Origin: an uncultured Muribaculaceae bacterium | Lineage (GTDB): Bacteria; Bacteroidota; Bacteroidia; Bacteroidales; Muribaculaceae | Direction of reading: 5' to 3' | Assembly: GCA_910578385.1 (NCBI GenBank) | Contig: CAJTQV010000016.1 | Location: 1 to 64,000 of the forward strand | DNA: 64,000 nt | Part shown: positions 51,901 through 58,688 of the stretch, piece by piece | Layout: each line of letters opens with the position of its first letter | Position numbering within the stretch: the stretch's first letter is position 1 | Notes under the pieces: model-generated | Database searches by the model: none | What the model saw: only the letters and a program-made list of their open reading frames with translations | What the model was told of the DNA's origin: nothing | Made by a program: the position numbers and the translations under genes

Positions 51901-53160
51901 ATGATGACACTACAACAACAGAATATAAGCGACAATAATTTCGAGTCGTGCATAAAGTGTACAATCTGTACGGTTTACTGTCCGGTGACGGCTGTCAATC
52001 CCGATTATCCGGGACCGAAGCAGGCCGGTCCAGATGGTGAGCGATACCGGTTGAAGCGTCCATATTTCTACGACGAGGCACTGAAATACTGTCTTAACTG
52101 CAAGCGGTGCGAGGTGGCATGTCCCAACGATGTCAAAATCGGCGACATAATCCAGGCCGCACGCATCAAGTACGCGGACCACCGTCCGTCGTTGCGCGAC
52201 ACGCTGCTCGCCAACACCGACTTCATGGGCAATATCGCCACGCGCATGGCTCCGATAGTAAACTTCTCGCTCGGGCTGAAACCGGTCAAGTATCTCATGG
52301 ACAAGGTGCTTAAGATTGATGACCACCGCACGTTCCCGAAATATGCCGACACCCGTTTCGAGACCTGGTACAAGCATGAGGCCGCCGAGGCACAGGAAGC
52401 ATTCGACAAACATGTTTCCTATTTCCACGGCTGCTATGTGAACTACAACTACCCGCAGCTCGGAAAGGATCTCGTAAAGGTGATGAACGCCCTCGGGTAT
52501 GGCGTGCGTCTGCTCGACCGCGAGAAGTGCTGCGGCGTGGCCAAGATTGCCAACCGCTGCATCGACGAGGCCACCCGCGACGGAGAGAATAACCTCCGCG
52601 CCATCCGCGAGGCCGTGGAGCGTGGCGACGAAGTGCTGTCTACCTCCTCGACCTGCTGCTTCACCATCCGCGACGAATACCCGCATCTGCTGCATCTCGA
52701 CAACTCCGACATACGCGACCACATGATGCTGGCCACTCTCTTTATCTACCGTCTGCTCGACGAAGGGAAAGCCCGGATAGCGTTCCGCAAGGACTACAAG
52801 AAGAAGGTAGCCTATCATGTTCCTTGCCATATGGAGAAACTCGGCTGGACTTTCTTCTCGACATCCCTGTTGAAGATGATTCCGGGAGTGGAGTTCATAC
52901 CGCTTATCTCACATTGCTGCGGCATTGCCGGAACCTACGGGTTCAAGAAGGAATATTACGAATATTCCCAGGCCATCGGCGAGCCTCTGTTCAAGCAGAT
53001 TCTTGAGACCGGCTGCGATTTTGTGGCATGCGACTGCGAGACCTGCAAATGGCAGATCGAGATGTCAACCCATGTTCCGGTCCTCAATCCAATCTCCGTA
53101 CTCGCCGAGGCCATCGACGTGGATGAGACCCGCCGCCTGAACCAAAAGCCTAAGGTCTAA
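51901..53160 (+). CDS. glpC: Anaerobic glycerol-3-phosphate dehydrogenase subunit C (iron-sulphur)
   Basis: A 419-residue protein with two 4Fe-4S ferredoxin motifs, CIKCTICTVYCPV and CLNCKRCEVACPND. Two CCG domains follow, as in heterodisulphide-reductase-like proteins (GCYVNYNYPQLG, then REKCCGVAKIANRC, and SHCCGIAGTYGFKKEYYEYS). GlpC anchors the dehydrogenase to the membrane and hands electrons to the quinone pool. The last codons (NQKPKV) and the stop codon merge into a CTAAAA-type repeat that fills the spacer to glpK. A second ATG at 51904 is equally possible. Confidence 0.94.
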   Translation: MMTLQQQNISDNNFESCIKCTICTVYCPVTAVNPDYPGPKQAGPDGERYRLKRPYFYDEALKYCLNCKRCEVACPNDVKIGDIIQAARIKYADHRPSLRDTLLANTDFMGNIATRMAPIVNFSLGLKPVKYLMDKVLKIDDHRTFPKYADTRFETWYKHEAAEAQEAFDKHVSYFHGCYVNYNYPQLGKDLVKVMNALGYGVRLLDREKCCGVAKIANRCIDEATRDGENNLRAIREAVERGDEVLSTSSTCCFTIRDEYPHLLHLDNSDIRDHMMLATLFIYRLLDEGKARIAFRKDYKKKVAYHVPCHMEKLGWTFFSTSLLKMIPGVEFIPLISHCCGIAGTYGFKKEYYEYSQAIGEPLFKQILETGCDFVACDCETCKWQIEMSTHVPVLNPISVLAEAIDVDETRRLNQKPKV

Positions 53161-53226
53161 AACCTAAAGCCTAAAATCTAAAACCTAAAACCTACCCCTC
53201 TAAAATCTAAAACCAAAAACCAAAGA
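53148..53226 (+). repeat. CTAAAAC-type degenerate tandem repeat, glpC-glpK spacer
   Basis: Seven- to eight-base units such as CTAAAAC, CTAAAGC and CTAAAAT repeat about nine times. The first units code for the end of GlpC. A shorter array lies before glpF at 54774-54822, and related words occur before glpB and glpC (near 50611 and 51873). Confidence 0.75.
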
Positions 53227-53231
53227 TTACT

Positions 53232-54716
53232 ATGGAAAAGTACATTCTTTCTCTCGACCAGGGCACAACCAGCAGCCGTGCCATAGTTTTTGACCACGAA
53301 GGCAACATCTGCTCGGTGGCACAACATGAGTTTCCGCAGATTTTCCCGAAGCCGGGATGGGTGGAGCACGATCCGCACCAGATCTGGGGTTCGCAGGCAT
53401 CGGTCATTGCCGAGGCTATCTCGCAGATCGGAATAAACGGCCACAACATCGCCGCAATCGGTATCACTAACCAGCGCGAGACAACAATCGTGTGGGACGC
53501 CGAGACTGGCGAGCCAATCTACAATGCGATAGTGTGGCAGGACCGCCGCACATCTGAATACTGCGACTCTCTCAAAGAGGCGGGATATGCCGGCATGATC
53601 CGCGAGAAGACCGGTCTTATAATCGACGCCTATTTCAGCGCGACAAAAATCAAGTGGATTCTCGACCATGTACCCGGTGCCCGTGAGAAAGCCGAGGCCG
53701 GCAAGCTGAGATTCGGAACGGTCGATACATGGCTCATCTCTTGCCTGACACGACATAAAGTGCATGTGACCGATGTGACCAACGCATCGCGCACCATGCT
53801 CTTCAACATCCATACCCTCGAATGGGACAAGGATCTGCTGAAGCTGTTCGACATTCCGGAATCGATGCTCCCGGAAGTCAAGGCGAGCAGCGAGGTCATG
53901 GGCTATACCACAACTACCATCTTCGCCCATGAGGTGCCGATCGCCGGTGTGGCCGGTGACCAGCAGGCGGCTCTCTTCGGCCAGATGTGTGTGAAGCCCG
54001 GCTCGGTGAAGAACACTTACGGAACCGGTTGCTTCCTTCTCATGAACTCGGGCGAACGTCCCATCATGTCGAAGAATGAGCTTCTAACTACAATAGCCTG
54101 GAAAATCGGCGACAAAGTGAACTATGCGCTCGAAGGCTCGATATTCGTGGGCGGTTCGGTGGTACAGTGGCTGCGCGACGGTCTGAAGTGCATAACTTCT
54201 TCATCGGAAGTCGAGGCATTGGCAGCCTCGGTACCCGACACCGAGGGCGTATATTTCGTGCCGGCTCTCACGGGACTCGGTGCCCCCTATTGGGACCAGT
54301 ACGCACGCGGCCTTATCTGCGGCATGTCGCGTGGCACAACCATCGCACACATAGCCCGTGCCGCTCTCGAAGGAATAGCCTTCCAGGTCTATGACATCGT
54401 GAAGGCCATGGAACTTGACTCCGGACTCGGCATAACGGAACTGAAAGTCGACGGAGGAGCATCGCGCAACGACCTGCTGATGCAGTTCCAGAGCGACCTG
54501 CTCTCCACATGTGTCCTGCGTCCGCGTGTCACCGAGACAACCGCACTCGGAGCCGCCTACCTTGCAGGTCTGGCCGTTGGCTATTGGAAAGACATCGATG
54601 AGATCAACGCCCAGTGGCAGATCGAGCACAAGTTCGAACCCAAGGCCGACGAGGAATATGTGACCCGCAAACTCGACGGCTGGCACGATGCCGTGCGCCG
54701 TTGCCTCTCCAAATAG
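53232..54716 (+). CDS. glpK: Glycerol kinase
   Basis: A 494-residue FGGY-family kinase. ATP- and glycerol-binding motifs are clear: LSLDQGTTSSRAIVFDHEGN at the start, GITNQRETTIVWD, WQDRRTSEYCD, GVAGDQQAALFGQ, NTYGTGCFLLMN and the C-terminal LKVDGGASRNDLLMQFQSD. It phosphorylates glycerol to glycerol-3-phosphate, the substrate of GlpABC. Length and order are normal. It is the fourth gene of the operon, separated from glpC by the CTAAAA repeat array. Confidence 0.97.
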   Translation: MEKYILSLDQGTTSSRAIVFDHEGNICSVAQHEFPQIFPKPGWVEHDPHQIWGSQASVIAEAISQIGINGHNIAAIGITNQRETTIVWDAETGEPIYNAIVWQDRRTSEYCDSLKEAGYAGMIREKTGLIIDAYFSATKIKWILDHVPGAREKAEAGKLRFGTVDTWLISCLTRHKVHVTDVTNASRTMLFNIHTLEWDKDLLKLFDIPESMLPEVKASSEVMGYTTTTIFAHEVPIAGVAGDQQAALFGQMCVKPGSVKNTYGTGCFLLMNSGERPIMSKNELLTTIAWKIGDKVNYALEGSIFVGGSVVQWLRDGLKCITSSSEVEALAASVPDTEGVYFVPALTGLGAPYWDQYARGLICGMSRGTTIAHIARAALEGIAFQVYDIVKAMELDSGLGITELKVDGGASRNDLLMQFQSDLLSTCVLRPRVTETTALGAAYLAGLAVGYWKDIDEINAQWQIEHKFEPKADEEYVTRKLDGWHDAVRRCLSK

Positions 54717-54734
54717 ACTTTTTAGAATTTCCAA

Positions 54735-54822
54735 GGTTCAGGGAATATAGTATGAGAATTTATTCCCTGAACCCGAAATCTAAAATCTAAAACCTAAAAT
54801 CTAATCCCTATAACCTAAAAAA
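54735..54822 (+). promoter_or_regulatory. Hairpin and repeat array between glpK and glpF
   Basis: A 13-bp perfect stem (54735-54747 with 54761-54773, GGTTCAGGGAATA and its complement) is followed by CTAAAA-type repeats up to about 54822. There is no T run, so the hairpin may slow transcription or protect the upstream message rather than end it. Confidence 0.6.
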
Positions 54823-54830
54823 CTATTCCC

Positions 54831-55583
54831 ATGGAAGCTGTTGAAATTCCCATTTTTCTCCAATGTTTCTTCGAGTTCTTAGGAACATATGTGATGATTC
54901 TTCTTGGCTGCGGTGTGGTGGCCTGTACAAACCTCAAAGGCTCAAAAGGCTTCGGCGGAGGCTGGATAGTCGTTACAATCGCCTGGGGTCTCGCAGTGAT
55001 GTGCGGTGTGTTCATCGCCGGCCCGTACACGGGAGCCCATCTGAATCCGGCAGTGACTCTCGGACTCGCCATGGCCGACAAATTCGACTGGGCTATGGTC
55101 ATTCCTTACATGGTGTCGCAGCTTATCGGCGCTTTCCTCGGTGCTTTGACGGTCTATTATTTCTATAAAGACCATTTCGACGCCACCGACGACAAGGATA
55201 CCAAGCTCGGCGTGTTCGCCACCATCCCGGCCATACATGACCTTAAGCGCAATTTCCTCTCTGAGGTCATCGGCACTTTCGTGCTCATTCTCGTGATTCT
55301 CTTCCTCGCCGAACGGGGCAATACCGCCGAGGTCGGTCTCGGTTCAATCGGTGCGTTGCCGGTGGCCCTGCTCGTGGTCGTGATCGGCATGGCACTCGGA
55401 GGCACTACCGGTTATGCCATCAACCCGGCCCGTGACCTCGGTCCGCGTCTCGCCCACCATATTCTTCCCATCAAGGGTAAAGGTGGCAGCCAATGGAAAT
55501 ACGCATGGGTGCCTATTCTCGGCCCGATAGTCGGAGCCGGTTTCGCGGTTCTCGTGTTCTACTTCTACCGCATGTGCTGCTGA
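54831..55583 (+). CDS. glpF: Glycerol uptake facilitator (MIP/aquaglyceroporin)
   Basis: A 250-residue membrane channel with six helices and the two family signatures in the half-helices: GAHLNPAVTLGLAMADKF and GGTTGYAINPARDLGPRLAH. The D after the second NPAR marks the glycerol-conducting branch rather than strict water channels. It lets glycerol enter by diffusion, to be trapped by GlpK. It closes the operon, which thus covers entry, phosphorylation and anaerobic oxidation of glycerol. Confidence 0.95.
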   Translation: MEAVEIPIFLQCFFEFLGTYVMILLGCGVVACTNLKGSKGFGGGWIVVTIAWGLAVMCGVFIAGPYTGAHLNPAVTLGLAMADKFDWAMVIPYMVSQLIGAFLGALTVYYFYKDHFDATDDKDTKLGVFATIPAIHDLKRNFLSEVIGTFVLILVILFLAERGNTAEVGLGSIGALPVALLVVVIGMALGGTTGYAINPARDLGPRLAHHILPIKGKGGSQWKYAWVPILGPIVGAGFAVLVFYFYRMCC

Positions 55584-55602
55584 CATTTCTACCTATACAG
55601 AC

Positions 55603-55632
55603 AGAGAGCCGGATCCGATGATCCGGCTCTCT
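55603..55632. terminator. Perfect 13-bp hairpin between glpF and dnaJ
   Basis: Arms 55603-55615 and 55620-55632 (AGAGAGCCGGATC and its complement) with a CGAT loop, between converging operons. Confidence 0.88.
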
Positions 55633-55656
55633 ATTTGTATCAGTAATTTCTATCGC

Positions 55657-56865
55657 TTACTCGCCTCGGTTCTCCTTGTTGAAGATGTGGCGCAGACGTG
55701 AGAATATTCTTTCTGATGTGCTCTTCGAGGGCACTACGTTGGGAGCATCTTTCAGGCTCTCAATCGCAGCCTTTTCGGTGTCTGACAATGTCTCGGGCAC
55801 ATAGACCATGACATTGACGAGCAGGTCACCCTTGGCACCGCCGTTCATCTGAGGAAGACCCTTGCCACGGAGACGGAGCACCTTGCCGGGCTGTGTTCCG
55901 GGAGTAATCTTCAGACGCGCGCGACCCTCGATTGTCGGAACTTCGGCCGTACCACCGAGAGCGGCTGTCGGGAAGTCAAGCATCAGATTGTAAATGAGGT
56001 CGTTTCCGTCGCGGATAAGCTCAGGATCCTTCTCTTCCTGAATCTTGATGAGCAGGTCGCCGTTCACGCCGCCGTTGCGCGGGGCATTTCCCTGACCGCG
56101 GAGCGTGAGAACCATGTCGTTCTCGACACCGGCAGGAATGTGGAAGCTGACAATCTCCTCCTTTTTCTCGACACCCTGGCCGTTGCAGTAAGTACACTTT
56201 TCGGTGATGACCTTCCCCTCGCCGTTACATTCCGGACATACAGACTGGCTCTGCATTGCGCCCATGAACGTCTGCTGCACGGTGGTGATGTAGCCTGTGC
56301 CGTGGCAACGCTGACAGGTGTGGAACGCCGTTCCGTCTTTAGCTCCGGTACCCTTGCAGTGGGGACAAGCCACAAGTTTTGGAATCTTGAGTTTCTTGTC
56401 GACACCGTTCATAATATCCTTGAGCGTGACCTTTACGGTGATACGCAGGTCGGTACCCTTGTTGACATGCTTGCGAGCACGGGCACCTGCCGCGCTGCCG
56501 AAGCCGCCATACGAGTCATCGCCGCTGAAACGACCACCGAATATGTCGCCGAAGTGAGCGAAGATGTCCTCCATCGACATGCCGCCGCCGAAACCGCCGA
56601 AACCGCCGTAGCCGCCGGCACCTCCGCCGAAGCCCTGCGGACCCATCGAATGGCCGAACTGGTCATACTTGGCTCGCTTGTCGGCATCGCTCAACACATC
56701 GTAAGCCTCGGCCGCTTCCTTGAATTTCTCCTCGGCCTCCTTGTCACCCGGATTCTTGTCGGGGTGATATTGGATGGCCTTCTTGCGGTAGGCTTTCTTT
56801 ATTTCATCTGCCGTGGCGTTCTTCGAAACGCCAAGCACTTCATAGTAATCTCTTTTCTCAGCCAT
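55657..56865 (-). CDS. dnaJ: Molecular chaperone DnaJ
   Basis: A 402-residue type I Hsp40. The J domain has the HPD motif (AIQYHPDKNPGDKEAEEKF), followed by a Gly/Phe-rich region and a zinc domain of four CxxCxGxG units (CPHCKGTG, CQRCHGTG, CPECNGEG, CTYCNGQG). C-terminal client-binding domains follow (PAGVENDMVLTLRGQGNAPR). It delivers unfolded proteins to DnaK and stimulates its ATPase. It follows grpE by 30 bases. The last 35 residues (SKSTSERIFSRLRHIFNK) are a basic tail beyond the core. Confidence 0.97.
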   Translation of the reverse strand: MAEKRDYYEVLGVSKNATADEIKKAYRKKAIQYHPDKNPGDKEAEEKFKEAAEAYDVLSDADKRAKYDQFGHSMGPQGFGGGAGGYGGFGGFGGGMSMEDIFAHFGDIFGGRFSGDDSYGGFGSAAGARARKHVNKGTDLRITVKVTLKDIMNGVDKKLKIPKLVACPHCKGTGAKDGTAFHTCQRCHGTGYITTVQQTFMGAMQSQSVCPECNGEGKVITEKCTYCNGQGVEKKEEIVSFHIPAGVENDMVLTLRGQGNAPRNGGVNGDLLIKIQEEKDPELIRDGNDLIYNLMLDFPTAALGGTAEVPTIEGRARLKITPGTQPGKVLRLRGKGLPQMNGGAKGDLLVNVMVYVPETLSDTEKAAIESLKDAPNVVPSKSTSERIFSRLRHIFNKENRGE

Positions 56866-56895
56866 GATAAGTATCTTTTATAGCGGAACGGCACA

Positions 56896-57507
56896 TTACT
56901 GGCCCACAACCACCTTGGCGTGGCGGAGCACCTTGTCATTGATGGTGTAACCCTTCTCGACAGTGTCGAGTATCTTGCCTTTCTGCTTCTCGTCGGGAAC
57001 AGGCACGACCGAGATGGCCTCGTGGCGGTCAGGGTCGAATTCACGGTCTTCGGGATCCATCTCCTTCACACCGTTCTGCTCCATATATTTCTTCAGTTTT
57101 TTATAGATAAGGTCCATGCCCTCGCGAACGGAAGCTGCGTCATCCACACCCTCCGTAGCTTTAAGAGCACGCTCGAAATCGTCAACAATCGGGAGAAGTC
57201 CCTTGAACGCTGATTCAGCTGCATTCTTGATCAGCTCCGACTTCTCGCGGAGTGTACGCTTGCGGAAGTTGTCGAACTCTGCCATGAGGAACATGTATTC
57301 TTTCTTCTCTTTCTCAAGCGAAGCCTTCAGTTCCTCATTCTCTTTAGCGAGTTTCTGTTCTTCGGTAAGCTCCTCGACAGCACCCTCCGCCACAGTCTCG
57401 GCAGCTTCGGCATCCTCGGCGGGAGTTGAGTTGACATCATCGACAACTACGTCGTCCATATCCTCAACACGCTCATCTGCCTGATTATAGTCTTTATTTT
57501 TCTTCAT
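56896..57507 (-). CDS. grpE: Nucleotide exchange factor GrpE
   Basis: A 203-residue protein. An acidic N terminus (DMDDVVVDDVNSTPAEDAEA) leads to the long dimerising helix (ELKASLEKEKKEYMFLMAEF, then DNFRKRTLREKSELIKNAAE), and the C-terminal beta domain has the family's VAPDEKQKGKI-like turn followed by VEKGYTINDKVLRHAKVVVG. It releases ADP from DnaK. The acidic tail is longer than in E. coli, as usual in Bacteroidota. It is the first gene of the grpE-dnaJ operon. Confidence 0.96.
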   Translation of the reverse strand: MKKNKDYNQADERVEDMDDVVVDDVNSTPAEDAEAAETVAEGAVEELTEEQKLAKENEELKASLEKEKKEYMFLMAEFDNFRKRTLREKSELIKNAAESAFKGLLPIVDDFERALKATEGVDDAASVREGMDLIYKKLKKYMEQNGVKEMDPEDREFDPDRHEAISVVPVPDEKQKGKILDTVEKGYTINDKVLRHAKVVVGQ

Positions 57508-57581
57508 TTCTATATTCCTTTATGAATGCAATCCCTTACATTCGTTACAAATATCACGCCAAAAAATGTTAAAAACCGCAG

Positions 57582-57656
57582 GGACGCACGACCCGTGCGT
57601 CCGGGTATCAGTGTAAGTATCGCGTTGGAGCGGACGCACGGGCCGTGCGTCCCTAC
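57582..57656. repeat. Palindromic intergenic repeats, CGGACGCACGG family, copies 2 and 3
   Basis: A variant at 57582-57602 (GGACGCACG-ACC-CGTGCGTCC) and, 28 bases further, 57631-57656, identical over 26 bases to the copy at 21471-21496. Two copies close together resemble a REP-doublet. Confidence 0.85.
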
Positions 57657-57680
57657 AGCAATATCCTTAACTGTACAGTC

Positions 57681-58577
57681 TCACAGTTCTAACAAATAAG
57701 TCGACGTGATAGTTGGGATTGTCTTCATTTCTCTGCGTGCAACTTCCGCACTGTCACAGTCGGAGTAGATTCCATAGAGGCAGGAACCGCTTCCGGTCAG
57801 CGAGGCGTAGAGCGCGCCTGTGGCGTAGAGAGCACTCTTGATCTCCGCGAACTGAGGATAGCGCGGAAATATGGAGTCCTCGAAATCGTTATGTACAACT
57901 TCACGCCATTCCACGATTGGCAGCGACGGAAGGGTGCGTAGGTCAAAGGTCGCAGCCTTGGGTGTGACCCCGGCGAACGCCTCGCGTGTTGAAACCGAGA
58001 CATCCGGTTTTACAACCACAAGCCACTTGCCCGACAAATCGAGCGGCACCGGATGCAGTTTCTCCCCCACCCCCTCGGCATAGGCCGGACGGTTCAACAG
58101 GAAGAAAGGACAGTCGGCACCAAGTCTGAGTGCCATTTCCGCCAGCTCCGCATCCGGGGGCACGGTGCCTACCGACACATGTTCTTTCGCAAGGTCTGCA
58201 AGCATAGCGAGAGTAAAGGCTGCATCGGCACTTCCTCCTCCCATACCGGCGCCATCGGGCAGGTGTTTGTCAAGACTGATATTCACCGAAAAATCTGACT
58301 CTTGCGGCAATGCTGCGAAGAACAGCTCCGCAGCCCGCCATACAAGGTTCTTAACCTGCGGACACTCCACCTTGTTTCCTGACGAAGACAATGTGAATCC
58401 GGATTTACTATCTGACCGTGTAATCTCCAGAATATCGCAGAAAGCCTCGGGATTCCGCGCTGTGCCGGCATGCAGACCGACGGGATAGAAAAGGGTCTGC
58501 AAATCGTGGTAGCCGTCGGGACGACGGCTCACGATTTGCAGACCGATATTGATCTTTGCGTTTACAAATCTAATCAA
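57681..58577 (-). CDS. ispE: 4-diphosphocytidyl-2-C-methyl-D-erythritol kinase
   Basis: A 298-residue GHMP kinase. The N terminus (FVNAKINIGLQIVSRRPDGY, then HDLQTLFYPV) and the ATP loop (LPDGAGMGGGSADAAFTLAM) are diagnostic, and the third motif is LTGSGSCLYGIY. It phosphorylates CDP-methylerythritol in the non-mevalonate isoprenoid pathway. The gene is 111 bases downstream of the peptidase gene, in the same direction, and may be co-transcribed or start from the AT-rich gap. Confidence 0.95.
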   Translation of the reverse strand: MIRFVNAKINIGLQIVSRRPDGYHDLQTLFYPVGLHAGTARNPEAFCDILEITRSDSKSGFTLSSSGNKVECPQVKNLVWRAAELFFAALPQESDFSVNISLDKHLPDGAGMGGGSADAAFTLAMLADLAKEHVSVGTVPPDAELAEMALRLGADCPFFLLNRPAYAEGVGEKLHPVPLDLSGKWLVVVKPDVSVSTREAFAGVTPKAATFDLRTLPSLPIVEWREVVHNDFEDSIFPRYPQFAEIKSALYATGALYASLTGSGSCLYGIYSDCDSAEVARREMKTIPTITSTYLLEL

Positions 58578-58590
58578 CTCTGCTCTGTTT

Positions 58591-58674
58591 TATTTGTTTC
58601 TGCGTCCGCGATTACTGCCAAGCCATTATCAGCTCGCAATTACCGCTGCGCTATTTGTTTCTGCGTCCGCGATT
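58591..58674. repeat. 23-bp direct repeat after the S9 peptidase gene
   Basis: TATTTGTTTCTGCGTCCGCG followed by ATT occurs at 58591-58613 and again at 58652-58674, 61 bases apart. The bases between the two copies are not themselves repeated. Confidence 0.8.
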
Positions 58675-58688
58675 CATCGCGGGTTCTA

